Source: Caenorhabditis elegans | Lineage: Eukaryota > Nematoda > Chromadorea > Rhabditida > Rhabditidae | NCBI RefSeq assembly: GCF_000002985.6 | Contig: NC_003280.10 | Span: 4,522,501 to 4,586,500 of the forward strand | Reading direction: 5' to 3' | Length of the DNA: 64,000 nt | In this document: positions 33,717-45,219 of the stretch, one piece after another | How the letters are laid out: every line of letters starts with the position of its first letter | How positions within the stretch are numbered: the stretch's first letter is position 1 | Made by a program: the position numbers and the translations under genes | The notes under the pieces: generated by a model | What the model saw: only the letters and a program-made list of their open reading frames with translations | Told to the model about the DNA's origin: nothing | Database searches by the model: none

Positions 33717-35073
33717 TTGGAAATACTTCTGGTTTCTGTTGTCCGCCACCAAATCATAAACACTTTTTTTCACTTTTCATCCCATCCACGTGATGTAATT
33801 TGTAATTTGATTTGATTCAAACTGTCAGGTATTTTTGATATCATATCGTTTAGGTATTTAGAAAACAATTAACTAGAAAATAGTGGTTCTCGACATGACG
33901 TCTCCTTTATTTTCGAAGGATTATTTGAGAATTGTAGTGGTAATGGGACGAAGTACAAGGATGATGACGCAAGTGAAATATTTTTTGAAAATTCTTCATC
34001 ACATCCTGCTCATATTCACAAAAATTGATCAAAACAGAACAAATCCCAAATTAAAAAAAAAATGTTGAAAATCGCAACATTTCTGACTCTCATTTTCTCA
34101 TTATCATTCTCGAAGGGTTTTTTGCGCGGTGCGGTGCCAAATGTTGCTTCCTTCTGCGTTCAATGATCTTTTGTGGCCTCGTCCATCCGCTCACTATTAC
34201 ACACATTCGATGCGATGCGGAGACATTTTGCAAGTCAATTTTTGTTTCTTAGTTTCTCTAAATCTCTATGTACTGTATGCGGGAAATTTTCGATCTCTAT
34301 TTCTCCGTCAGGAGAGCGATTTCATTTTCAGTCATACTGGAAATTTATTCAAAAAATTTTAAGAATTTATTTTATTTGGACACTTTTTTCAAAAAGTTTG
34401 TGATCCAAAAAAGTATCCGTTTTTTATCGGTTTTCGACTCCAAACATTTTGCAGATTTTTGGTGCATTTTTTTCTGTTGGAATAGGGCGGAGCTAGATGA
34501 GAAGCTCTGCATTTTTTTTGTGTAATTTTTATCTGCCATTTTGCAGAATTATTCTTCGAAAACTCTGAAATTCCACTTAGCAAAATTTTTAAAAAATTGT
34601 CAAAAAATTGTCAAAAAATTGTCAAAACTGTCAAAACTGTCAATATTAATTGGAGAAGTCTTGCTTTTTCTTTTAATCAAAATTTTTTTTCGAAAAATTG
34701 AGAAAAAATTCAAAAATTTCCCACAAAACGTATCTTATCTTAACCATCTCATGTAGGCACAAAAATTCTTACCTGCTTTTGAGGCGATCAACGCCTACGC
34801 CTGCCATCTGCCCACAACTTTTTTTTCACGTTTTTGCGGTTTTTGCTATTGAAGTTAGAGAATAAAAATGTCCTAATCTTTTCCTGCACAAGCATCTGAC
34901 ATTAGCACACAAAAAAAATAGATAGGCTAGCAGGTAGGCAACTAGGCATCTGCCTCGACACCTTTCATTTGACCACTTTTAATTTAGTATTTGCAATTGA
35001 TATTATACTTGACACCTCTATAGTTTGCAGTAAATGTTTACCCCCGTCGAACAGAATTTGGTTTTTTTTTTCG
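33717..35073. other. Intergenic region before the cytochrome b561 pair
   Basis: AT-rich, with runs such as three copies of AAAAAATTGTC at 34.6 kb and a GGCAGG-type repeat at 34.75-34.96 kb. Several overlapping short frames are open at 33.88-34.6 kb. Only the signal-peptide-like ORF at 34062 is listed, at low confidence. Confidence 0.45.
34062..34166 (+). CDS. Candidate secreted micropeptide, 34 aa
   Basis: An ATG in AAAATG context opens a frame with a good signal-peptide profile (MLKIATFLTLIFSLSFSKG) and a short tail ending SFCVQ. After the signal cleavage only about 16 residues remain. Another frame just downstream is Cys-rich. A missed splice could join them, but I see no clean donor. Speculative. 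Confidence 0.2.
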   Translation: MLKIATFLTLIFSLSFSKGFLRGAVPNVASFCVQ

Positions 35074-35099
35074 CTGATAAGATCAGCATCAAACTCTGA
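35074..35099 (+). promoter_or_regulatory. GATA-containing element shared by the cytochrome b561 paralogues
   Basis: GCTGATAAGATCAGCATC plus AAACTCTG lies about 190 bp upstream of the first cytochrome b561 ATG. A near copy is at 37743-37769 before the second. TGATAAG is the extended site of intestinal GATA factors in Caenorhabditis, so gut expression is a reasonable inference. Confidence 0.55.
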
Positions 35100-35288
35100 T
35101 TCACTATCACTTCACAGACTCCTTGTTTTGTTTTGACCAATGATTGGTCTGTCCGGAAGTAGTACAATTTTTTATTTGCTTATTTCTTTCAGTATATTTC
35201 CTTGTTTTGATGCAAACTGTACTGCTCCGCCTTGTCTCACACTGCACTATAAAAATATTGCTTGAAATCAAAACTGTATTTTTCAGAC

Positions 35289-37073
35289 ATGCTTCTCTTG
35301 TACTCCATCTTGTTCATGTGCATTTCTAGCCTGAGAGCTGCTCCAACTTGTGAACCAAATTCATTTTGCTATTCTCCAAATGAGTCTACAAAAGTTACGT
35401 TGACTAGGACTGGAGACAGCTTGAATTTAAGGATTTATGACGAAAATTCTGCTATTAGAAAAGTTCATATTTTACAGAAAGAGGTTTGATTTACTTGAAA
35501 TTGTTGGATATTAAGAAAATATGTTCCAGGGAAAAGATGTACTGGTTGATTGTACAAATAAAAAGGAGGATGGGAAAACCTGTGAAGCTCAGCTAACAGT
35601 AGATCAATTTGAAAAGGTATTTTACAACCAATATCAAAAAAACTTCACATAAATATTTAGAACCTCCCAATCTCCATCAAACTCTCCGATTCTCAAACTT
35701 CCGACCCAATCTCCCTTGAAGCACTCGTCCCACCAGCACAAGAAGGACTTACAAAACAGCAGAGAAGACAATTCTCAAAGGCACATGCGATTCTTATGAT
35801 CTTCGGATGGCTTCTATTTGTTCCATCTGGATTCTTGTTTGCAAGACTTGGAAAAGATCTTTTCAAAGAGCAAACGTTGTTCGGAAGTGCAGTGTGGTTC
35901 CAGGTACGTAATATTTTTAAAAAAATTTAAGCCTAAGCCTAAGCCTAAGCTTTCAAGTCATAGATTTTTAGATTCACCGAGCTGCAAATTTCATGGGCGT
36001 TGTTTGCATGTGTACCTCAATGCTATGCATCTTCATTTCAACTCAATGGACATGGAAGGGTACCGGATCAGGTTCGAAGTACTGGACAGAGGTTCACACT
36101 GATCTTGGAGTGATTTCGACGGTTTTGGCGGTGGCTCAGCCCATTAACAGCTTGTTTAGGTGACCACTTAAAGATGCAAGACACCATAAAATTGTGTTTT
36201 TTCTAGATGCGGACCCACTCATTCTCAAAGAATCATTTTCAACTGGGCACACAGATGTGTCGGAATTGTCGCCTACACTCTTGCTCTCACTGCCATCATT
36301 ATTGCAGCAGTGCAATTCAAGAGAATCTGGAATGAGCCACTCATGGAGCTGGTGCTTGTCTGTTTGCCAATTGCCATCTGTTTGGCGCTCACAATTGCTT
36401 TCACATTTTTGGAGAGTGATCGATTCCGAACAAAGGCTTCTTTTGGGGTGAGTAGTGGGATTTTAAGGAATGGTTAAGAAGGATGCAATGTTGGAATTAG
36501 TGGAAAAATGTTAACATGATAGTCCTAGAAATAGCTGAAGAGCACCTCTTAAGCATAGTTTTCTCAATTTTTATCAGCGAATTTAGGATCTTCGAATGAA
36601 GCAATTGAGAAACCGAAGAGAAAGAGAAGATGTTGACGAATCGGTATATTTATTTATTCTGTTTAGCACTAACATAATTCACATGGCATTTTTTTCAATT
36701 TCTAACTGTTAAAAAACACTAACTTTTTGGTTTATATGTTCAAAAAACTTGGGTTTCCGGTGATTTTTTCCCCAAAAAAAATTGAAAACAAAACAAACTG
36801 TAGGCGGAGGACTCGATGGTAACCCCACTCGTAACGGATACCGACTTTGACGAAAACTCGAAGCCAGTCAGAGAGCTCACGGTACTGTAGTGCTTATTCC
36901 TTTGTTGAATACGTCCTGAAACTCCTTAAGCAATTTGTGTCAATTATTAAAAACAAGAACATTTTCAGCCTCACATCTTGAAAGGACCTGCAGTGTTTTG
37001 GGCGATTGGAGTATTCTTCTGCATTGCTGTTGCGTTGTCACTTCTTGTCGTCAATGGATATAAAAATGTATAA
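35289..37073 (+). CDS. Cytochrome b561-domain membrane protein 1 (ferric-reductase-like)
   Basis: Eight exons (35289-35483, 35530-35616, 35661-35903, 35972-36159, 36207-36447, 36587-36643, 36804-36881, 36969-37073) give 397 aa. A TTTTTCAG two bases before the ATG suggests SL trans-splicing. The protein has a signal peptide, a luminal domain of about 120 residues starting CEPNSFCYSP, and then a cytochrome b561 core. Four expected haem-ligand His lie in KAHAILMIFGWL, WFQIHRAAN, EVHTDLGVIS and NWAHRCVG. A polar linker and a final membrane segment (residues about 365-385) follow. The family moves electrons across membranes, usually from ascorbate, to reduce ferric ions or other acceptors. An AATAAA is at 37175-37180. 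It is tandem with its paralogue at 37907. Confidence 0.92.
35929..35950 (-). repeat. Interstitial telomere-type repeat in an intron
   Basis: Three full and a partial GCCTAA unit, that is TTAGGC on the minus strand, the nematode telomere repeat. It sits in the 68-nt intron 3 of cytochrome b561 gene 1. Confidence 0.75.
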
Positions 37074-37174
37074 TTATTAATGGAATTTTGGAATCTCATC
37101 TAATTTATTGATTTTATTGAATACGGGTAGTTTCTGATAATTACTTTGCATTGTAAAAAAACAAACTTTGTATG

Positions 37175-37180
37175 AATAAA
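37175..37180 (+). terminator. Poly(A) signal AATAAA of cytochrome b561 gene 1
   Basis: Canonical AATAAA about 100 nt after the stop codon, followed by AT/GT-rich sequence. Confidence 0.7.
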
Positions 37181-37742
37181 CATATTGAACATCTAAGTGC
37201 TTGCGTTTTTTTAAACTCAACTTTGGTTGCGCATATCTTGGCTCTCTTTAGTTTTTATTAAAAAATGTCAACTACAGAAATATTTGTCAATTCTTTTTCT
37301 ATAGTTTTGTAGTTAATTGTTTATTGGTATCTTTAAAATCAACTGAGATACCTTTAAATGTGGAGCAATTGGGTGCGGTACTAATAGAAAACATGCGGTA
37401 AGTTTTTTTTTTGGTAATTAGTATGAATATCTTCAGTCAAATTTTTTTTTAACATTCTAAATTTTCATAAATTATTTCAAAAAATTAACAAAATATATAT
37501 GAAAACTGAAGTCTCTAGAAAAACTTAAAAATAACCAGACATTGCAAACTCGTGGTCAAAGTTTATTTATGTTAAAAAGTTATTATTAATTTTCATCGCT
37601 GTGGTAACCATTGGTTACCAAGAACATGACATCATTTTATTAATGTTTAAAAAACACGTCGATCCGCCTATTTTGATTTTTACCAAAAACTGATTTTCGT
37701 AATACCTCCAATAAGTCCCCCCAAAAAATGTACAAGATCAGT

Positions 37743-37769
37743 GAGATAAGATCAGTGTCACAAACTCTG
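37743..37769 (+). promoter_or_regulatory. Second copy of the shared GATA-containing element
   Basis: GAGATAAGATCAGTGTCA followed by CAAACTCTG, about 140 bp upstream of the second cytochrome b561 ATG. It matches the 35074 copy through ATAAGATCAG and AAACTCTG, with a one-base insertion between them. Flanking sequence is not similar, which argues for selection rather than recent duplication alone. Confidence 0.55.
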
Positions 37770-37906
37770 CGTCTCTTCCTAATCCACCACATTCCAGTTG
37801 CTCTCTTCTCCCTTTTGCGTCCGCTGGTCACTTGAAATACCAGTTCGATGATGACATTTCAAATGCCTATTTATACAAAAAGGAGAAAACACAAAGGTAG
37901 TGCAAA

Positions 37907-39969
37907 ATGTATCACTACTCTACTCTTTTTCTACTTGCCAGTGGTTTTGTATTTTCTACTGCAAAATGCCCGGCGAATTCATTTTGTTTTTCACCAAGTC
38001 GTGTGAATATCACAGTTACTTGCAATAAAAACGATGGATTCATGAGTTTGAAATGGAAAACAGAGGAAAAAAGGTCAGCAGTGAAGATATACAATGGGGT
38101 GAGATAATTTATCAACTTTGATTCCTCATTATTTTGGTTTATTTTGGAGATATCGATAAATGTTCAACTACAAACCTACAGAAAATATTTAACGAATCAG
38201 TTCAAGACAACTGAGATATGAGATGCCTCTTCTATTGATTTCGTTTTTTTTGCAGGTGAACCTTCTTGAATTTGTTTGCGGATTTCCCATTGGAAGCTCA
38301 AATATTGATGTCAAAACCTACAAACTAGAAACTTTGAAATCTGAAAATTTAACGTCGTGTGAGATTGATTTTTATCCGGGGGATGTTCTATTGATGGTAG
38401 GTGCCAGAAATATATCCTGTAATAGTTTTAATTTTTCAGAGTGAATCTTCAAGCTTAAAATGGTCCAACGAAAAGTCCGAATTCTTCAATTTCCATGAAA
38501 TTTGCAATCCGAAAATTGAAGGTCTGAGTAAAGAATTCAAACGATTACTTGTAAAATTACATGCAATTCTAATGATTCTCGGATGGCTTTTCTTTGTTCC
38601 AACGGGATTTTTATTTGCAAGATATGGACGGCAAGTGTTCAAAAATCATACAATTTACGGAATGTTCGTATGGTTTCAAATTCATCGAGCCTCAACTTTT
38701 ATTGGTGTTTGTTGTATTGTAACCTCGATTTTGTGCATTTTAATTTCAACAAATTGGACCTGGAAAGGTACTGGATCTGAAGCATGGTACTGGACACAAT
38801 GGCACACGGATTTTGGAACGATTTCTACTATTCTGGCATTCTCCCAGCCGTTGAATAGTTTGTTGAGGTAGATTTATTTTTGTAAAAAAATAGCAAAATT
38901 TTATACTTTTTATTTATTCCAGATGCCCACCTTCCAACTCACAACGTTCAATTTTTAATTGGGCTCATCGAATTGTTGGCCTTCTCTCCTACACTTTTGC
39001 TGGTAAGTTTCCATGACTAGAATTCAAACTTTTTATACAAATTAAGTGGCCGCAATCTACGTGGCTGCCGCCAATTATCGAAAGACATGGTCAGAGCCAA
39101 CAATGGAAATTGTGCTGACCAGTGTGCCGACCATTTTGTGTATCGCCACAGGATTCGTAGTTTTGTATTTGGAAAGCGAGCAGAGAAATGGGTATAGGGA
39201 AGTTGAAATGGTAAGATTTTTCAATTTGCATTTAAAGTTCTAAAGTTGGAATATCCTATGCAATAAGAACATTTCTACGAAGATCATACCATATCATGTT
39301 GCGAATCACATGAACCAGCAGTCCGTATGTAGTTTACTCCTACGGGCAATATAGGCCAAATCACTGGAGATTAAATGATTAATTTATTTTTATTTCAATT
39401 ATTGGCAACAAAAATTGATAATTTAGTATTAAAGAAGTGTGGAAAAGGGGGAAAAGTTTCTAAAAAAGTTAGTGATCCAAAACATAATATCTCATTTGTA
39501 AAACTAATAGTTTCGGTAAACAGTGAGAAAAATGAGTTTAAAAATGTTTTAAACTTGAATTCCCGCGCACAAGAAGTTTGAATATTTTTTGAGAATTTTT
39601 TTCTTAATTTTCAGAATTTTGTTGAATGTTCAAAGCACCTGAATTGCAATTTTTTGCATCAAATTTGAGAAAAAAAACTAGAATTTTTAAGGTAAAAAGA
39701 ACATGTTTTATTAAAATTTTCAAGCAAAAAATTCTACAAAAATTAAGACTAACTTTAACGTCACAAATTTTTCAATTCAACATTTGTAACACAAAAAAAT
39801 GTTCCACAAAAGACACAACTTACAGATCGAAAAATCCGAAAAAAATTCCAAAAAACCGGAGCGTCTTCAACTTATCCAAATCTCATGGATGTTCGCCGTT
39901 GTTGGAATCTGCTTCGGTGTCGCCATTTCATTATCTCTTCTGATTGCAAATGGATTCAAAAATGACTAA
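37907..39969 (+). CDS. Cytochrome b561-domain membrane protein 2 (paralogue)
   Basis: Six exons (37907-38098, 38256-38396, 38440-38867, 38923-39002, 39047-39210, 39826-39969) give 382 aa. It parallels gene 1: signal peptide, luminal CPANSFCFSP, His in KLHAILMILGWL, WFQIHRAST, QWHTDFGTIS and NWAHRIVG, and a last membrane segment ending IANGFKND. The splice into RCPPSNSQRS is at the same codon as in gene 1, while exons 3 and 4 of gene 1 are fused here. Exon 5 uses an AAATTAAG acceptor, chosen because it keeps FAVAAIYVAA aligned with gene 1. The 615-nt last intron has no supported exon. It probably has the same ascorbate/ferric-reductase type of activity. Confidence 0.9.
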
Positions 39970-40254
39970 TCACCTCTTTTTCAATGACAACTAATTCTCG
40001 TACCAACCACTTTTCTCTTTCTGACCTGACCTGCAATAATCCATTAAACGGCTGTGTGTGTCCTCTTTCTCACTTTATCACCAACTATCTCTTCTAGAAA
40101 ATAAATATATATTTTCTATATGTTTCTTCTTATAACAGAGTCTATACATTATTACATGCAATTCATCTTTCGCAACATTGACCGGCCTCAAAAAATCCGA
40201 TAAAAGTACAATGGTGACTGGTGTTCTAGGAAATAGGATTGTTATGATAGGGAG

Positions 40255-40282
40255 TGATATCTTATCTCTTTTATTATCACAG
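40255..40282 (+). promoter_or_regulatory. GATA-site cluster upstream of the DB-module gene
   Basis: GTGATATCTTATCTC and TTATTATCAC about 170-195 bp upstream of the ATG contain two or three WGATAR sites (on the minus strand GAGATAAG and GTGATAA). This fits intestinal expression of an abundant secreted protein, which is inference. Confidence 0.4.
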
Positions 40283-40450
40283 CCTGACCTCAATATGTCA
40301 GAGGTGGAGTCTTCCGGGTGACCCTTTAAATAGTCCGGGCCTTGACACCGATAGGCTGTGTATTCTTCATTTCTTCGATCTTCCACCTGTTGCAGTTTTC
40401 TTTTATTTTTCAAAGTTAACATATCTATATTCATAGTAATTAATTCTAGA

Positions 40451-40950
40451 ATGAACCGCTTCGCAATTCTCCTGGCTCTCCCACTTCTTGCTCTTGCTGC
40501 TACTCCAAATGAGAAGCTGAAGCTATGCTGTGCCACGTTGAAGGATGCCGATAAGGAGTGCGTCGATCGATTCTGTGACTTCAATGCTCTTTCTCAAGCT
40601 AACGTAAGTTGTCTCCTGAGAGCTAGTTGCGCGTCAATTCTGATGTATTTAGTCAGCTTACTAGAAATAACCATTACACGTTCTTATTTCAGATTCTGAA
40701 CTTCATGTCGACTTGCGGAGAGCGTGGACCAACTGTCGGAGAAATGTGGGATTGTGCTTCCCTCCGTCACAACCACGAGGACTGCTGCAAGAAGGCCGGT
40801 GTCTCTGGAGAATGCCTCAAGTACTGTACCGCTCATAAGGGAGCTCCATCCAACTATTTGGACTATGCTTTCTGTACCGAGAACTTCAACGAGATCCGTG
40901 ATTGCTTCTACAACCATTTGGACAAGAACGAGCCATTCAAGAAGCTCTAA
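40451..40950 (+). CDS. Secreted DB-module cysteine-rich protein
   Basis: Two exons (40451-40603, 40693-40950) encode 136 aa. A signal peptide (MNRFAILLALPLLALAA) is followed by a mature part with 12 cysteines, including KLCC, EDCCKKAGVSGECLKYC and IRDCFYN, the pattern of the nematode DB module (extracellular, function largely unknown). Codon use is strongly biased to C/G-ending optimal codons (TTC, AAG, GGA, CTC), unlike the receptor genes, so high expression is likely. A consensus AATAAA at 41010-41015 follows. A 168-aa frame on the opposite strand is its shadow. Confidence 0.88.
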
Positions 40951-41009
40951 ATGGAAATATAATAATTGAAATTTTCTTTATATTATGAAACGTGTATTTA
41001 ATAATATGG

Positions 41010-41015
41010 AATAAA
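41010..41015 (+). terminator. Poly(A) signal AATAAA of the DB-module gene
   Basis: Canonical signal 60 nt after the stop codon. Confidence 0.75.
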
Positions 41016-42515
41016 GATCAACTTGATGATAAAGTTAACAGTTTTCCAAGCTATTTTGTCTTTTGATTGGCTTGTCCGGAGTTCTGGAATTGCCAGTTCA
41101 AAGGCACATGATGTTTTTCCAAGTGGGTCTCGCCACGATCTCAGACATAATTGTCGTTACAGGGCCCAGTTTTCCAGGTGAAATAGAAAATATAGTTTAT
41201 GAAATTTCAAACTCAAAATTTCCGGTAGAAAGCCCGGATTTAGGACCTAGTTCCATGTTTCCGCAATGTCCTACAAAATTCCCCCATTTTCCAAAACTAC
41301 AGTAATCATACAGTACTCAATCACTACTTTACCCAAGCTACAGCAACTAACAACATAACTTTCCCAAGTTTCACGTCTCGCCTTCTTTCTCGTATTGTTT
41401 TGTTTTGACAATTTGAAGGAAAAAGCTGTTGAGTCGAGTGTTTGTCGGGGCGGCTCACACTGTAGTACAATAAGGCTTCACATGCGCCTACATAGGTAAT
41501 CGCGTGCACTTAAAACGGAAAGTTGCTCACGGAGAATAAGAGAGATAGAGGCTCGGCTGTTTGTGTTTGATCTACATCTATGAACCTCAAGATGGGCATA
41601 ACTTCAATATGTTTAGTTTAAAAATTTAACAAAATTAGGTTCGAACTTACTTTTGGACTATCAAATCAGACCTTTGCCATTTTAAGAAAACTGTTTCAAT
41701 ATGTTGAAATATATTTGAAATATATTTTTAAAATATTTGAAAATTGAAATATTTTTGAAATATATTTGTTTCGCAGTTTTCCAAAATTGTCTGAAATATT
41801 TTTAAAATCCCTGCCTTTTTTGACTCTGCTTCCAGAAAAGTCTATGAGGAAATTTTGTTAGTAAAAGCTCGTAAATATGTATTTCAACCTACCTCTGACT
41901 CAGAACTACTCGGAAGTATGACCCGAATGAGTCAGGAGCTTAAACTTTCACTTTCTTAAGAATCCCTCGAACGATAACCAATTATTTTTCTTCGTCGAAA
42001 ATTTTAAATATTCTCAAGAAATTAAAACGTGGAGGCCTTCATCAGAAGAAGAAGCACGCAACGCCTTCATTCGAATTTTATTACCAGTTCTCTGTTTCTC
42101 CCATATGTTACAAGTTGTGCAGATGTGTGTGCGCACGTTTGGCCCCTAGTAAAATGGTCGTAAAACTACGAAGGAGCAGACGGAAGCTCTCCTGCTGCTG
42201 TTGAAGATGATGACGTGGCACTTTAATTTACAATATTGTGTGCTCAGGAGGCTTCATGTTTGACAAGTACAACATCAGCACACTCAAGTTTACCCCATTT
42301 CTTTTCAAATGTTTTTGTTGTTTTGATTGGAAATGTCAAAATGGTGATTGGATTTTGGTTTCCAAAAAATATTTGGAATGCGATTTGCTCCATCAAATTA
42401 TTCAAACCAAAGTGTTTTTAATTATTTTTTTGGTCAAAAATCTATTTTGGACAGCTTTTGGCACTTAAATCGTGTAAACTTCTAACACTAAAAAAAGTTT
42501 CTGGAGGTGAAATTG
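41016..42515. other. Intergenic region after the DB-module gene
   Basis: 1.5 kb without a supported gene. It holds a GTGGGTCTCGCCACG word (41.12 kb), a low-complexity GAAATATATTT stretch (41.70-41.77 kb) and short open frames with no splice partners. Confidence 0.5.
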
Positions 42516-42587
42516 AACGGAAAATGGGAATTGAACCCCAGCCCTCTCCCATGCTAAGGGAGCGCTCTACCACTGAGCTATACCCCC
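42516..42587 (-). pseudogene. Broken tRNA-Ala(AGC) copy
   Basis: Reading from 42587 downwards, the 5' acceptor strand GGGGGTA, D arm, anticodon arm with AGC and most of the T arm match the intact gene at 42889. The T stem then lacks one C, and the 3' acceptor strand is replaced (TTTTCCG instead of TACCTCC), so the acceptor stem cannot form. It lies in the left arm of the inverted repeat at 42533-42951. Confidence 0.75.
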
Positions 42588-42951
42588 GACGAGTGATTCG
42601 GGTGATCAGGGCAAAAAATTTTTCGGTGGCTTATCACTGATACAACCAGATTATGTACCTGGTTGCAGAAGAAAAATATGTACAAGGTCTAAAAAAGTTG
42701 AGAAGCATACTACAGTATTCTTTAAAGGCGCACACTTTTCTGCACCCTATTAAAATTTTTCATTCGTCTCAAGACCATGTACCGTAGTTTTGCGTAAAAA
42801 TTACATGATTTTGCGGCCATCGCAGTTTCTTCTTATCAGTGATAAGCTATCAAAAAAATTTTTGCCCTGGCCACCCGAATCACTCGTCGGGGGTATAGCT
42901 CAGTGGTAGAGCGCTCCCTTAGCATGGGAGAGGGCTGGGGTTCAATTCCCC
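42533..42951. repeat. Inverted repeat with a tRNA in each arm
   Basis: Left arm about 42533-42641 and right arm about 42835-42951 are inverted copies that include the tRNA bodies and 50 bp of upstream sequence (CGACGAGTGATTCGGGTG). A 190-bp unique spacer separates them. Similarity stops inside the T arm on the 3' side. Confidence 0.85.
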
Positions 42952-42960
42952 ATACCTCCA
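42889..42960 (+). tRNA. tRNA-Ala (anticodon AGC)
   Basis: 72 nt folding into a full cloverleaf. The acceptor stem is GGGGGTA with TACCTCC plus discriminator A. The D arm is GCTC-AGTGGTA-GAGC, the anticodon stem CTCCC/GGGAG with loop TTAGCAT, and the T arm TGGGG-TTCAATT-CCCCA. A T-rich stretch downstream (AATTTTTTAG) can act as Pol III terminator. There is no intron. Confidence 0.95.
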
Positions 42961-45219
42961 AGAATTTTTTAGCGTTTGGTCACAAAACTTTCTTATTTTG
43001 TCTAGCGTTCACTAGAAAAAAAGAAAGTGCCGAAAAAACTTCTATCATCAAAATTGTAAACCGTTTTCTTAAACTTTCACCCACCATTAAACCGTAAATC
43101 TTTGTTATTTTTTTCCTCTAAAACAATCAACCAGTCAGCCGGTTGGCTACCTCCTAATCCCAAGTAAACCATGCATATTTAGTGTCAGGAATAACCCTAA
43201 TCTCCACCTCCACCCGGTTACAATTGGCGCAAAATCATCATTAACGTGGCTATTATGCGATTAGAGACCGCCCGTGTGAGTTGACTACGGGTCAGTCGTC
43301 CCCCACAATCATTGTTTCTTTACGACAATTAGGAAATCCGGTGCTGTTGGGTCAGATAGCAGAGGATTACCCGGAGGTGCTGATTTTTACCGATCTTAAA
43401 TTTATTTTATTGAATAATTTTATAGTTTTAAAGTGTAAATCTTGGTCTAACTGGAGCCCATGTTATGGGAAGATGCTCGTTAAACATTCCTGTCCGTCCA
43501 AAGGTACTTGACAGACATATGGCGTACATAACTTTTACTTTAGACTCTGTTGAAATGGCAGAAATGAACGGAAATACATTAACTGGCGCCGCGCACAACA
43601 TTATGTTGATTGCAACTTTTGAAAATGGGCTCGTTTAGCTATTGAGCACTCTTTTTTAAAAATGTTTGCAAGTTTCCCTGAAAAAATCAATAATTTCCAC
43701 AGTAATCTTGAAAGACGCAGCATTCATACTCTAGAGAGGGTATCGACACGAAAACTAGAAATGTCGTTTTTCAGCTTGCTTTATCGAAATTTGCTGTTTT
43801 TTTTTTGATTTTGCAAAGTTTTCAGATGTTCAATTAATTATTTTTAAATCAAAAAATAAGAAGGAATGAAAAATTGTTCAAATGTTTCTCTGAAAAAACT
43901 CAATAAATTAAAAACCTGATACCGTAGTCTTTAGAGGCGCATAGTTCAAGCTCTAGAGAGGGTCTCGACACGAAAGCTAGTACTGTAATTTTTCTAACTT
44001 AAAAAAAAATCTTTTTCTTTTGCTGTTTTCTTTTAAATTTTGCGTTTTTTCAAGTAATTTTCCTGTTAATATTTTAATTTTTAATTTTTGTAAAAGTAAT
44101 TTCGCGTAGAATCTCTGATTTAATCATTTTTCCTGTTATTTTTCTCATTTCTGCTTCTTTTCTTTTGTTTTTGTGTGTTTTCGTCCTCATAATACACTAA
44201 TTCCCTCAATAATTCTAGTTTTTGGCTTAAATTTTAAGTTTTCTAAAGTACCAGTTGTCATCGATAGTTGAGTTCACCACTTCAGCCGCCGCTTGGCGCC
44301 CATAAAAATTTTAACAAGCCAATTTTGTGTGTTCAGAGTTCTCCCCTTCAGCTTTTTTTTTGGCGTAAAGTGCTTCTGTTTCATGCTCATCTTTTTCATC
44401 TGTCGAGTGCTTTTGTTAAAAACTTTGAAAACGTACATTTTCGCCTATTTTTGTTCAATTTCTTCCGAATTTTAGATAGCTGTCGAAATTCTCTCTAGAG
44501 GCTTCAGAAGCAGTACGTTATGCATGTTTTCCACACGATTTGAAGGGGAAAAATGATGACGATTCGTCATATCCAATAAACGATTAATTGGCTTGAAAAC
44601 TGGCGGCGGCGGGCGACGACGGCATTCTGTGAAGCTTTCGTTTTTTGACCCATCTGATGTCGTCGGCTTTTTACCGTTAGAAAGTTTCTTTTTCTAGTGA
44701 CTATGTGAGGATTCTGGTAATTATTTAATGTGATTGACCTGTAAATTTAGTTCATTGCAACCATTTGAGCGATCGAACCTGACAGTTTTCTTCGAAATTA
44801 GGTTTTGCTCTAAAATGTTCGAGAAATACCCCCAAAAAGTTCCGGAAAAAAGGCTAAGATTAGTGAAAAGCTGTCGGAAATTGATTTTTATTAAATAATT
44901 GTCTGCTTTGGCTTATTTTAGTCGCTTTTCTCACTTTTTTCGTTTATTTGGGTATGTTTTAAGCCGGTAAGCAATCAAAAATTACCCATCGGTTCAAAAT
45001 GTACAAAAATCAACAGATAAGCTGCCATAATATGCAAAATCCGGCAATCATTCAATAAAAATCGATTCCCGGGCGAAAAAAAATTTGGCAAAATTGACTA
45101 TTTTAGCTGAAAGCAGCCTCTTTTTCAAATTTAAAACACCCATAAAGACATTTTTTGGGAGTGTCAAATCGTAAAATTCAGCCTTTTTTGATAAAATCTG
45201 TTCTGACAGTAATTAGCAG
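42961..45219. other. Intergenic, dispersed repeats
   Basis: No gene supported. Two copies of an element with CTCTAGAGAGGGTMTCGACACGAAARCTAG (43713-43757 and 43936-43980) are 223 bp apart. The rest is AT-rich with short chance frames. Confidence 0.5.
43713..43980 (+). repeat. Two direct copies of a ~45-bp motif
   Basis: GACGCAGCATTCATACTCTA... and GGCGCATAGTTCAAGCTCTA... both continue GAGAGGGT-TCGACACGAAA-CTAG. A diverged third copy is at 965-1012. They are dispersed noncoding repeats. Confidence 0.65.

Noticed and set aside
40078-40584. 168-codon minus-strand ORF
   Set aside because: Shadow of the DB-module gene's first exon and promoter. The plus frame has signal peptide, Cys pattern and biased codons.
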